This document shows positions 25,306-33,893 of a stretch of DNA of 64,000 nucleotides, piece by piece; within the stretch, counting starts at the first letter, position 1; every line of letters starts with the position of its first letter. The DNA lies in NCBI RefSeq assembly GCF_031846525.1, contig NZ_JAVRHM010000008.1, forward strand, positions 1-64,000, written 5' to 3'. This DNA is from Autumnicola patrickiae. GTDB taxonomy: Bacteria > Bacteroidota > Bacteroidia > Flavobacteriales > Flavobacteriaceae. The notes under the pieces were generated by a model. It made no database searches. It saw only the letters and a list, made by a program, of their open reading frames with translations, and was not told the origin of the DNA. The position numbers were made by a program, and so were the translations under genes.

Positions 25306-28300
25306 ATGAAAATCAAATTTGCAATCGTTGGCCTGCTAACGGTAATCCTTCTTCAATCATGTTCTTCTACAGGTGCAAAGTTTCGGGAAGGTGAACCAAC
25401 AGATAATTTTGAATATCCAAAGGATAAAGAGGTAGAAAAATCTTTTTACCTGTTAGGAGATGGAGGATATTCTCCGGTTGGTGGAAGTTCTACAGGTCTC
25501 ACTGCATTTAAAAAATATTTAGATTCTGTTGATCGTAGCGGGAATTATTCCATTTTTCTTGGAGATAATATCTACCCCGTAGGAATGCCTACCAAAGATG
25601 ACCCGGGTCGTGAAAAAGCAGAATACCGGTTGGATGTTCAGCTTGACGCCATCAGGAATTATGACGGGAATGTTCTTTTTATTCCCGGGAACCATGATTG
25701 GTATAGCAAAGGTATAGGTGGCCTCGACAGACAGAAGGATTATTTACAAGAACAATTTGATAATGAAATAACCTGGATTCCGGATCCGGGCTGTAGTTTT
25801 GATGTTCTCGAGATTTCCAAAAGTATCCAGATGATCGTTATTGATTCCCAGTGGTACCTCGAAGATTGGGACAGACATCCCGATATAAATGATGGTTGTG
25901 ACGGTATAAAAACCCGGGAAGCACTATTTCTGGAGTTGGAATCTGAGATTAAAAAGAATCAGGATAAAACAATAATTTTTGCTTTACATCACCCCTTGCT
26001 CACCAATGGAACTCATGGAGGGCAATATGATTTTGATCAACATTTGTTTCCTTCCCAAAAGAAGATTCCGGTGCCAATCTTAGGTTCACTGGTGAGCCTG
26101 GTGAGGACAACGGGAGGAGTTTCGATCCAGGATGCGCAAAATGAGCGATACAAATCTCTCGTAAAGCGGTTAACAACCCTGGCACAACAAAGTGACCGGC
26201 TGTTATTTATTTCGGGTCACGAACATTCCCTGCAATATATAAAGAACAACAATGTGAACCAGATTGTATCAGGATCAGGTTCCAAGGCTTCTTATGTGAC
26301 CTTAAGTAATGATGGGATATTCGCTTATGAAGGACAGGGATTTGGGGTTTACGATGTCTTTACAGATGGTTCGTCCTGGGTGAGTTTCTACGGAAATGAG
26401 AACGACCAGCCAACCTTGCTATATCAGCGGGAAGTCTTTCCTGCTCCTGTAGAATATGATACATCAAAATTACCTGATGATTTTCCGGAGAAAATAACAA
26501 CCTCCATATATCCTGAAGAGGAAACTGAGAAAGGGGCCGCATTTGAAACAATTTGGGGAGAACGATACAGGGAACTTTACGGCAAACAGGTAGAATTTAA
26601 AGTTGCAGACCTGGATACCCTTTATGGTGGTCTTAATGTAATGCGGGAAGGAGGGGGGCATCAAACGGTATCCCTTCGTGTTAAAGATAGTCTGGGCAGG
26701 GAATATAATTTCCGAAGAATAAGAAAAGAAGCAGTTCAGTTTCTACAGACGGTAGCTTATAAAGATAAACCTGTAGAAGATCAACTGGAAAATACTATAG
26801 CAGAACGTTTTGTTCAGGATTTTTATACCTCAGCGCATCCCTATGCTTTTCTGGCAATTCCCGATCTTTCTAGAGCGGCAAATGTTTACCATACCAATCC
26901 GGAAGTGTATTATTTACCTAAACAAGAAGAGCTGGGAAAATACAATGAAGAGCATGGGGACGAGGTTTATATGTTGGTAGAACGGCCCGAAGAGAACTGG
27001 CTCAACTATAAAAGTTTTGGAAACCCAGATCATGATATTGTAAGCACTTCAGGAATGTTTGAGCGTCTGAGAAGGGACGAGAAATACATGCTCGATGAAT
27101 CTGCCTATGTAAGGGCACGGGTGTTTGACATGTTGATAGGGGATTGGGACCGGCATCAGGACCAGTGGAGATGGGCAGAAATAGAAACCGAAGATGGGAA
27201 CAGGATTTTCAAACCTATTCCACGCGATCGTGACCAGGTATTCTCGAATTTTGATGGTGCTTTCTTTGGAACCCTTCGGGCTTTGGCAGGGTTTGCTAAT
27301 CAATTTGCGGTTTATGGAGCTGATATTACCGACACCCAGTGGTTTAATATTGCGGCTACGGGCCTTGATAGATCTTTACTTCAAAATACAGGAAGAGAAG
27401 CCTGGTTAGAAGAAGCACAATTTATCCAGCAAAATGTAACCGATGAGGTAATTGAAGAAGCTTTTTCAAAGCTGCCTCCGGAAACAACTGGCGAGACTAC
27501 AGAAAAGTTAATTGAGAATGTAAAAGCACGTCGGGACAATATTGTGGATATAGCAGAGCGATATTATAAACATTTTGCAAAACTGGCTATTGTTACGGGT
27601 ACAGATAAAGATGATTTTGTTGATGTGATTCGTATGCCTGAAGGTCGCACCCGCGTTACGATTTCCAGAAACAAGGGTGGTGAACGGGCAGAAATTGTCA
27701 GTGATAAAATTTACAATAAGAAAGACACTAAAGATCTCTGGATATATGCTTTAGATGATGATGACCAAATTACTGTAGAAGGAGAAGGAGATGATTTCAT
27801 TTTTTTACGCATTATTGGTGGACAAAACAATGATGTTTATACTATAAAGAATAAGAAGAAGCTGAAAATTTATGATTATAAATCCAAACCAAATACCATT
27901 AAAGAAGGAGCGGACGCAAAATGGAGATTTTCGGATAGGTATGAAACCAATACCTACGATAAGGATAAAAAGAATTATAAATCTGGAAATATTACTCCGG
28001 GAATAGGCTATAACCCCGATGAAGGTTTGAAAATAGGATTAGAGACCAGTTTTGCCAAGTATGGATTTAAAAGAAATCCTTTTACTGCAAAACATACTTT
28101 TGGTGCTGGATTTTATTTTGCTACTAAAGGTTTTGACCTTAGTTATGAGGGAGAATTTGCTAATATCCTTGGTGATTTTAATTTGCAGGTAGGAGCACAT
28201 TTTACAAGTCCTAATTATGCCAGGAATTTCTTTGGATACGGTAATGAAACTCCAAATTTCGAGGATGAATTCGGAATGGATTATAATAGAACAAGAATAA

Positions 28301-29028
28301 GTAGGATAGGAACTAATGCCGGTTTTGTAAATGCTACGCCCTTCGGAAGCTATTTTGAATATAAAGCAAATTTTGAAGCTATAGAAGTGGAAGCCACAGA
28401 AGGACGATTTATTTCAGAAGGATTTAATCCCGATGATGAGCACGATTTTTTCAATAGAAAGTATTTTGCGGGAGTGGATGCTTTGTACAGGTATGAAAGC
28501 TATGACGACAGGTTAAATCCTACCAGAGGTATGCGCTTTGAGCTCAACCTTGGGGGGAAAATAAATACAGCAGATACAGATCGCCATTTTGGTTATTTTA
28601 AACCGTATATGGGTTTTTATAATGCTGTATCAACAAACAGAAAATTTGTTCTGAAAACGAAAGTGCAGGCGCATCTCAATCTGGGAGAAGGATATGAGTT
28701 TTATCAGGCTGCAGAATTAGGAGGAGATACCGGTCTTCGCAGTTACCGGCAGGAGCGATTTATTGGAAAAAGTGCTTTTGCTACGGGAGCCGATCTCCGT
28801 TACAGTTTTAATACCGTTAAAACCAGTTTTCTCCCTTTTCAAATTGGAATTTTTGGTGGATACGATCTTGGTCGCGTATGGACAGATGTTGAAGAAAGCT
28901 CTCTCTGGCACGACAGTTATGGAGGCGGACTGTGGATTAACAGCGCCGAAGCTATTAATGGTACTTTTAGTCTGTTTTCCGGGGCAGAAGGGGCACGCTT
29001 TTCTTTTGCGTTCGGATTTAGATTTTAA
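25306..29028 (+). CDS. Outer-membrane metallophosphatase lipoprotein with kinase-like middle and BamA-type barrel
   Basis: A 1240-residue surface protein. It starts with a lipoprotein signal (ILLQSC, Cys19). A calcineurin-like phosphatase domain follows (about 45-330) with GDGG (51-54), FLGDNIYP (84-91), PGNHDW (about 126-131), ALHHPL and SGHEH. A middle region (about 520-680) has MLIGDWDRHQDQWRW and PIPRDRDQVF (about 610-647), resembling catalytic signatures of CotH/HipA-type kinase folds. The C-terminus (about 900-1240) is a surface-antigen (BamA/Omp85-like) barrel ending in Phe. A longer frame exists upstream, but it is antisense to the HD gene and has no signal, so the ATG at 25306 is chosen. 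Substrate unknown. Confidence 0.82.
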   Translation: MKIKFAIVGLLTVILLQSCSSTGAKFREGEPTDNFEYPKDKEVEKSFYLLGDGGYSPVGGSSTGLTAFKKYLDSVDRSGNYSIFLGDNIYPVGMPTKDDPGREKAEYRLDVQLDAIRNYDGNVLFIPGNHDWYSKGIGGLDRQKDYLQEQFDNEITWIPDPGCSFDVLEISKSIQMIVIDSQWYLEDWDRHPDINDGCDGIKTREALFLELESEIKKNQDKTIIFALHHPLLTNGTHGGQYDFDQHLFPSQKKIPVPILGSLVSLVRTTGGVSIQDAQNERYKSLVKRLTTLAQQSDRLLFISGHEHSLQYIKNNNVNQIVSGSGSKASYVTLSNDGIFAYEGQGFGVYDVFTDGSSWVSFYGNENDQPTLLYQREVFPAPVEYDTSKLPDDFPEKITTSIYPEEETEKGAAFETIWGERYRELYGKQVEFKVADLDTLYGGLNVMREGGGHQTVSLRVKDSLGREYNFRRIRKEAVQFLQTVAYKDKPVEDQLENTIAERFVQDFYTSAHPYAFLAIPDLSRAANVYHTNPEVYYLPKQEELGKYNEEHGDEVYMLVERPEENWLNYKSFGNPDHDIVSTSGMFERLRRDEKYMLDESAYVRARVFDMLIGDWDRHQDQWRWAEIETEDGNRIFKPIPRDRDQVFSNFDGAFFGTLRALAGFANQFAVYGADITDTQWFNIAATGLDRSLLQNTGREAWLEEAQFIQQNVTDEVIEEAFSKLPPETTGETTEKLIENVKARRDNIVDIAERYYKHFAKLAIVTGTDKDDFVDVIRMPEGRTRVTISRNKGGERAEIVSDKIYNKKDTKDLWIYALDDDDQITVEGEGDDFIFLRIIGGQNNDVYTIKNKKKLKIYDYKSKPNTIKEGADAKWRFSDRYETNTYDKDKKNYKSGNITPGIGYNPDEGLKIGLETSFAKYGFKRNPFTAKHTFGAGFYFATKGFDLSYEGEFANILGDFNLQVGAHFTSPNYARNFFGYGNETPNFEDEFGMDYNRTRISRIGTNAGFVNATPFGSYFEYKANFEAIEVEATEGRFISEGFNPDDEHDFFNRKYFAGVDALYRYESYDDRLNPTRGMRFELNLGGKINTADTDRHFGYFKPYMGFYNAVSTNRKFVLKTKVQAHLNLGEGYEFYQAAELGGDTGLRSYRQERFIGKSAFATGADLRYSFNTVKTSFLPFQIGIFGGYDLGRVWTDVEESSLWHDSYGGGLWINSAEAINGTFSLFSGAEGARFSFAFGFRF

Positions 29029-29067
29029 CTACGACGTTTCTTTTTCAGAAGTTAAGATGGTTGACCA

Positions 29068-29086
29068 AAAAAGGCAATTATCGACT
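29068..29086 (+). repeat. Dispersed 19-bp repeat, copy R9
   Basis: AAAAAGGCAATTATCGACT, two mismatches; the ATG of the consensus is lost in this copy. Confidence 0.7.
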
Positions 29087-29168
29087 GGTAGAGTTTGGAA
29101 TTACGTAACGAATGGGATTTCTGTTCCCGCGGAATACGCTTATTTCCGCAGAAAATGGTGGTATGAAA

Positions 29169-29187
29169 AAAATGTCAATTATCGATC
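29169..29187 (+). repeat. Dispersed 19-bp repeat, copy R10
   Basis: AAAATGTCAATTATCGATC, two mismatches; the ATG opens a nine-codon frame (MSIIDPAII). Confidence 0.7.
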
Positions 29188-29271
29188 CGGCGATTATTTA
29201 AAAGGCTTCGACAGGCTCTGTTTGACAGAGGTATAATTTGCTTAAAAATTATTTTCTTCCGAAGTAAAAGA

Positions 29272-29290
29272 GGAATGGCAATTATTGGCT
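29272..29290 (+). repeat. Dispersed 19-bp repeat, copy R11
   Basis: GGAATGGCAATTATTGGCT, a diverged copy with the core AATGGCAATTAT kept and AAAAGAGG in front. Confidence 0.6.
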
Positions 29291-29380
29291 CGCAAATTGA
29301 AATTCTTCCAGAGAATGCATGCAGGAATACGTTTTATGAATGAATTTTTGATGTGTAATACTTTGGAAAGAGAGAGTTCA

Positions 29381-29399
29381 AAAATTGCAATTATCGGCC
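29381..29399 (+). repeat. Dispersed 19-bp repeat, copy R12
   Basis: AAAATTGCAATTATCGGCC, two mismatches, with an AAGAGAGAGTTC lead-in and a TACCACGA word shortly after, as in R1 and R3. Confidence 0.65.
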
Positions 29400-29470
29400 T
29401 CAGTTTACCACGACCAGATGAAATTTCGTTGAGTAGTGAATTTATTGTTGTTTGTTAGAATGCGTAGTTC

Positions 29471-30376
29471 CTATTCTTCACTTCCTCCTTTTAACGTATT
29501 GCTCTTTTCAATGGAAAGATTATTCGTAAAATCGATAGTCCTGATAGGGAATGGAATGTTTATTCCGTTTTTATCAAAAGCTTTTTTAATTTCAATAATT
29601 GCTGTGTTTTTAGCCATGAGAATATCTTTATTCTTAGAAACATCTGTCCAGAACCGTACCACAAAATTTATCGAACTGTCGCCAAATTCTTCATACATAA
29701 ATTCGACTTCCTCATTTGATCGTTGTTTAAATGCTTTTGCTATAGTTTCTTTAGTAAGATTTTGAACAAATTCAAGATCAGAACTATAACCTACTCCGCA
29801 GGTAAGCATTACCCTTGAGCGCAAAGTCCTTGTGTAATTTTTAAAAGGTTCTTCAATAATTTTTCCGTTAGGAATGACTACATAATTATTGTCTGATTGT
29901 TTGATGACAATGTTCCGAAGGTTAATTTCAGTCACTGCGCCGGCAAATCCATTGGTTTCGATCCAGTCACCAATTTGCAATTCCGGAAGAAAACTTAATA
30001 TTAATCCTGAAAATGTATTGGTAAGGGTGCCTTGTAGTGCCAAACCTATAGCCAAACCAACCACACCTGCACCTGCCAGTACAGAGGTTAGAACTGTATC
30101 GAGATTTAGAAGGCCCAGGGCTATAAAGAAGCCTATAAGAACAATAACAACCTTAAGGACCTTTACAGACATTTCTCTTATGGAAGCCTGCTTTACTTTT
30201 CCTCTAAGGATTTTATTAATAAAATTGCCAACGTACTTGGCAATAAAAATGAAAATTACAAAGACCAGTACGGCCATAATAAAATTGGGCAAATTCAGGA
30301 TAATACTATCCAGCCATTCGCCCAATTTCGTCCCAATTTTATTTATGGAATTTCTAAAACTAAAGTCTTCAAACAT
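29471..30376 (-). CDS. mscS: Small-conductance mechanosensitive channel (MscS family)
   Basis: MscS channels open under membrane tension to release solutes after hypo-osmotic shock. The 301-residue protein has three N-terminal membrane helices (about 30-50, 70-90, 95-125), the pore helix region GAGVVGLAIGLALQGTLTNTFSGL (about 95-118), the first beta domain with GDWIETNGFAGAVTEINLRN (about 136-155) and a C-terminal cytoplasmic domain ending near 290. The length is typical of the short MscS class. It follows the dps gene by 15 bases on the same strand, so the two are probably cotranscribed as a stress pair. Confidence 0.92.
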   Translation of the reverse strand: MFEDFSFRNSINKIGTKLGEWLDSIILNLPNFIMAVLVFVIFIFIAKYVGNFINKILRGKVKQASIREMSVKVLKVVIVLIGFFIALGLLNLDTVLTSVLAGAGVVGLAIGLALQGTLTNTFSGLILSFLPELQIGDWIETNGFAGAVTEINLRNIVIKQSDNNYVVIPNGKIIEEPFKNYTRTLRSRVMLTCGVGYSSDLEFVQNLTKETIAKAFKQRSNEEVEFMYEEFGDSSINFVVRFWTDVSKNKDILMAKNTAIIEIKKAFDKNGINIPFPIRTIDFTNNLSIEKSNTLKGGSEE

Positions 30377-30391
30377 TTAGTAAGTTGTAAT

Positions 30392-30883
30392 TTAAATTTG
30401 CTTGTGATTGTCGCTGGTTTTCATTTTCCAGGCATCTAACATCCAGCTTGTTTTTTCCAGTTCTCTAATATAAGCACCAATGAGATCTATAGTACCTTCG
30501 TCTCCTCCTGCTTCGGCAACTTCAATTACCTGTCGCATTTGGTTAAGAAGAATACGGTGATCTTCCAAAAGTATCTTAATCATGTCATAATCTGTTAACT
30601 GACTTTCCGATTCTTTGATGTTTGACAATTTTAGGTACTCACTTAAATTGCTGGTTGGTTGGTGACGTAGCGTGAGAATTCGCTCTGCGAGTTCATCTAC
30701 TTTTAGTTTGGCATCGTCATAAAGCTCTTCGAATTTCTCATGAAGATCGAAAAAGTTTTTTCCAATCACATTCCAGTGAAAATTCCGAAGTTTTTGGTAA
30801 TATAAATGATAATCGGCTAATAAAACATTTAATTGTTCAACGGTTTTTTCTGTTTTAGCGTTATCTAAACCTAAGTAGCTCAT
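30392..30883 (-). CDS. dps: Dps/ferritin-like DNA-protection protein
   Basis: Dps dodecamers oxidise and store iron with hydrogen peroxide and can shield DNA. The 163-residue four-helix protein has the intersubunit ferroxidase residues: His in KLRNFHWNVIG (about 37-47) and Asp/Glu in FDLHEKFEELYDD (about 50-62), plus the DYDMIKILLEDH segment (about 106-117). The length is usual. There is no long basic N-terminal tail, so DNA binding may be weak. It is the first gene of the pair with mscS. Confidence 0.9.
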   Translation of the reverse strand: MSYLGLDNAKTEKTVEQLNVLLADYHLYYQKLRNFHWNVIGKNFFDLHEKFEELYDDAKLKVDELAERILTLRHQPTSNLSEYLKLSNIKESESQLTDYDMIKILLEDHRILLNQMRQVIEVAEAGGDEGTIDLIGAYIRELEKTSWMLDAWKMKTSDNHKQI

Positions 30884-30981
30884 AGTTTTTGTTTATCGTG
30901 TTTAATAATAGTATTCGAAAATATGATAATTACTATTGTTGCGCAATCATAGTTATTAAAATTAATAGAAGTTTAACCTCA

Positions 30982-31302
30982 TTAATTTATAGGCCGGTTT
31001 TCTTTAAGATCGAGCTTTTTAAGCATTTCTTTAGAAACCTGTCCGCCGGAAATACCATAGCCATCAACGAGAACCCCTTTTTTGCCATTATCTGTGGTGA
31101 TTGCATACAGTATGGCATTGTCGTCTGGATTACTCATGCCTTCAAATCTTAGCACTTTATCCACGTCAAAATCTTCTACTCCATAAGTTTCGTTCAGGGA
31201 TTTAATTTCAATTTTTTCATCCAGAAGATTAAAATCAAATTCATAGCCTTCTTCCAACTTTAATTTATTTAATGCCTGCGATAATGTTCCGTAGTCTTTC
31301 AT
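30982..31302 (-). CDS. Conserved hypothetical small protein
   Basis: A soluble, acidic 106-residue product with no signal peptide or membrane segment. Its frame is intact, with a compact alpha/beta composition (MKDYGTLSQALNKLKLEEGY, then FDVDKVLRFEGMSNPDDNAILYAI). Flavobacterial relatives are often labelled as phosphoribosylpyrophosphate synthetase-like, but no PRPP-binding motif is visible, so that name is not supported here. The gene stands about 100 bases upstream of dps on the same strand. Confidence 0.65.
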   Translation of the reverse strand: MKDYGTLSQALNKLKLEEGYEFDFNLLDEKIEIKSLNETYGVEDFDVDKVLRFEGMSNPDDNAILYAITTDNGKKGVLVDGYGISGGQVSKEMLKKLDLKENRPIN

Positions 31303-31423
31303 TTTTTGTATTTGATTAATTGCAAAATCAAATTACTGCTCAGGCCCCATATTTGCAAATTGTTTAAGGGGTTTAGGATAAGTTTAACGGCAGAAGGAAG
31401 AAGTGTTTTCTTCGGAAATAAAT

Positions 31424-31567
31424 TTAGTGCTCATTGTCTTTTTTACCTGAGCGAAAAAAACCAAATGGAATAAAGAGAAAAATAAAAAAATACCACCCGG
31501 TAACAAGTCCAATAATGGTAACTATAGCTGCAATAATATAAAACCAGTATGAATTAAAAAATCTCAT
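31424..31567 (-). CDS. Small hydrophobic membrane protein (47 aa)
   Basis: An ATG-initiated 47-codon frame encodes MRFFNSYWFYIIAAIVTIIG and then a second hydrophobic stretch ending in a basic, polar tail (RSGKKDNEH). One long or two short membrane helices are expected, with the charged tail likely cytoplasmic. Proteins of this size and composition are common in Flavobacteriia, but no function is known. Codon use and the clean hydrophobic pattern favour a real gene over a chance frame. Confidence 0.55.
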   Translation of the reverse strand: MRFFNSYWFYIIAAIVTIIGLVTGWYFFIFLFIPFGFFRSGKKDNEH

Positions 31568-31782
31568 AAATTATCTGTTTCTGAAGATGTTGGAATTCTA
31601 ATAAAGCAATAAATATTTCATTTCATTTTCAGAATAAATTATGGAATACCCTTGAGGGGATTAAAAAAATCGAAGTCGGTAATTTGCATTTATAGCGACC
31701 GATCTTAAATAGCTCTGCAGAATCCTGAAAAATATATGCAAATATCTTAAATTTGTTGAATTATTTTTTGTCCCTTTAAATT

Positions 31783-32790
31783 ATGAAGACTAAAATCACC
31801 CTTAAAGAACTGGCGAAACTTTTAAATGTTTCTGTTTCAACAGTATCTAAAGCACTTAATGATAGTCCTGAAATAAGCCCAAAAACAGTAGAAAGGGTAA
31901 AAGAACTTGCTGCGCTACATAAGTACCGGCCAAATCCTGTTGCCGTTAATCTTAAAAATAGTAAGAGTGGTACAATTGGAGTGGTGATTCCAAATATTTC
32001 CAATAATTTTTTTGCGCAGGTTCTTTCGGGAATTGAGGCTAAAGCACAAAAGGAAGGACTGCAGGTAATTACTTATATTTCTAATGAATCGCTGGAAAGG
32101 GAGAAACAAATAGTTGATATGCTCACCTCTGGTTTTGTGGATGGGGTATTGATTGCCATTTCTGAGGCTACGCATAGAGCCAGAAATTATGATCATATTT
32201 TTAGTATTCTGGAATATGAGATTCCGGTGGTATTATATGATCGTACAAATTTTGATATTCCTGTAGACAAGATCGGAATAGATGATGAGAAAAGCTTTGA
32301 GGAAGCTACACAATTATTAATTTCCAAGGGTGTAAAGAAAATAGGACTTGCTTCTGGTATTCATCATTTAGGAGTGGGGAAATTGAGGATAAAGGGATAT
32401 GAGAAGGCTCTTTTGGAAGGTATGGAGCGTTTCGTAGCTGCATCTTCCAGGCATCAGGTGCTTGTGGATGGGATTAAAGATCTTTTGGTGAACAAAAAAG
32501 TAGAGGCAATGCTTTGTACAGACTTTGGTAGTGCAATGTTGGTTTACCGTATGGCTTATGAATTTAATATTAAAATTCCGCAAGATTTAAAAATGATCGG
32601 ATTCTTAAACAAAGATGTTGCTCAATATCTAACTCCGTCTATAAGTTTTATTGAACAGTTTCCTGAAGAATTGGGAAAACAAGCTATGGAAATGCTAATC
32701 AAGCGTATGAAAGGACAACTTATTCCGGAAAAGAATTCTCATAAAATTATTAATACCGAACTGGTTCATCTCGAATCTACAGGGTTTTAA
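31783..32790 (+). CDS. LacI family transcriptional regulator
   Basis: The 335-residue repressor-type protein has the LacI helix-turn-helix at 4-28 (TLKELAKLLNVSVSTVSKALND), the hinge-helix region with KYRPNPVAVNLKNSKSGTIGVVIP (about 47-70), and a periplasmic-binding-like sugar-sensing domain (about 65-335). It stands first in the long plus-strand run, only 12 bases before rfbB, so it may be cotranscribed with and control the polysaccharide locus. LacI proteins more often sit by sugar-utilisation genes, so this placement is noteworthy. Its effector is unknown. Confidence 0.92.
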   Translation: MKTKITLKELAKLLNVSVSTVSKALNDSPEISPKTVERVKELAALHKYRPNPVAVNLKNSKSGTIGVVIPNISNNFFAQVLSGIEAKAQKEGLQVITYISNESLEREKQIVDMLTSGFVDGVLIAISEATHRARNYDHIFSILEYEIPVVLYDRTNFDIPVDKIGIDDEKSFEEATQLLISKGVKKIGLASGIHHLGVGKLRIKGYEKALLEGMERFVAASSRHQVLVDGIKDLLVNKKVEAMLCTDFGSAMLVYRMAYEFNIKIPQDLKMIGFLNKDVAQYLTPSISFIEQFPEELGKQAMEMLIKRMKGQLIPEKNSHKIINTELVHLESTGF

Positions 32791-32802
32791 TAATTAATTT
32801 TA

Positions 32803-33876
32803 ATGTTTCAGAAAATGTCCTATTCCAAAAATTACAATTTCTTAATAACAGGAGGAGCGGGATTTATTGGTTCCCATGTAGTGCGTCTTTTTGTAAAGAA
32901 ATATCCTAATTATAAAATTTATAATCTGGACTCCCTTACTTATGCAGGGAATCTCGAAAATTTGAAGGATATAGAAAATGAAGGAAATTATAAATTTATA
33001 AAGGCAGATATTAATAATGCTGAAGTAATAATTAATCTATTTAAAAAATACCATTTTCAGCGTGTTATTCATTTAGCAGCAGAATCACATGTAGATAGGT
33101 CTATAACAGATCCTGTTGCGTTCGTTAAGACCAATATACTTGGGACTATGAACCTACTAAATGCAGCGAAGCAGATTTGGAATAATGAATATGATGATAA
33201 ACTTTTTTATCATATTAGTACGGATGAAGTCTATGGAAGTCTTGGGGAAACCGGATTATTTACAGAAGAAAGCCCATATGACCCTAACTCGCCATATTCG
33301 GCATCTAAAGCAGGGTCAGATCATTTTGTAAGAGCCTATGGTGAAACTTATGATTTACCTTATGTTATTAGTAACTGTTCAAATAATTACGGACCCAATC
33401 AATTTCCTGAAAAATTAATTCCGTTGTTTATTAATAATATAATAAATGAAAAACCACTACCGGTTTATGGAGATGGAAAATATACCCGTGACTGGCTTTA
33501 TGTAAAGGATCATGCGGCAGCAATTGATCTTATCTTTCATCAAGGGAAGAATATGGAAACCTACAATATTGGTGGATTTAACGAATGGCAGAATATTGAT
33601 TTGATCCGTTTGCTCTGTAAGGTTATGGATAAAAAGTTGAACCGTTCTGAAAATGAATCAGAAAAACTCATCAGTTTTGTAAAAGATCGTCCTGGCCATG
33701 ACAAAAGGTATGCTATAGATGCCAGCAAGATTAACCAGGAGTTAAATTGGAAGCCATCTGTAACTTTTGAAGAAGGACTTGAGAAAACGGTGGATTGGTA
33801 CCTCCAAAATGATGAATGGCTTAAAAATGTTGTTTCAGGAGATTATTTGGAATACTATAAGAAACAATACATCTAA
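32803..33876 (+). CDS. rfbB: dTDP-glucose 4,6-dehydratase
   Basis: RfbB converts dTDP-glucose to dTDP-4-keto-6-deoxyglucose, the branch point for rhamnose and other deoxysugars. The 357-residue SDR protein has the NAD motif GGAGFIGSH (about 17-25), the STDEVYGS segment with the catalytic Asp-Glu (about 139-146), and the YSASKAGSDH Tyr-Lys pair (about 165-174). The ATG four codons later (32815) is an equally possible start. It precedes rfbA by 17 bases. No rfbC or rfbD is in the window, so the end product is open. Confidence 0.93.
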   Translation: MFQKMSYSKNYNFLITGGAGFIGSHVVRLFVKKYPNYKIYNLDSLTYAGNLENLKDIENEGNYKFIKADINNAEVIINLFKKYHFQRVIHLAAESHVDRSITDPVAFVKTNILGTMNLLNAAKQIWNNEYDDKLFYHISTDEVYGSLGETGLFTEESPYDPNSPYSASKAGSDHFVRAYGETYDLPYVISNCSNNYGPNQFPEKLIPLFINNIINEKPLPVYGDGKYTRDWLYVKDHAAAIDLIFHQGKNMETYNIGGFNEWQNIDLIRLLCKVMDKKLNRSENESEKLISFVKDRPGHDKRYAIDASKINQELNWKPSVTFEEGLEKTVDWYLQNDEWLKNVVSGDYLEYYKKQYI

Positions 33877-33893
33877 TAGAAATAAAGAAATAG

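Larger units (their letters stand above)
29029..29470. other. Repeat-rich intergenic region
   Basis: No gene is supported between the convergent phosphatase and MscS genes. Four copies of the 19-bp repeat (R9-R12) are spaced about 100 bases apart on the same strand. A GCGGAATA...TATTTCCGC hairpin lies near 29130-29149 and a CTTCGACAGGCTCTG word, another common flavobacterial intergenic string, near 29207-29221. Confidence 0.65.

Noticed and set aside
28763..29236. 157-codon plus-strand frame over the 3' end of the phosphatase gene
   Set aside because: It is out of frame with a clear barrel domain and extends into repeat DNA; no independent coding signal.
31675..31693. Thirteenth copy of the 19-bp repeat (inverted)
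   Set aside because: GTCGGTAATTTGCATTTAT matches the inverse consensus only loosely; too weak to list as a copy.
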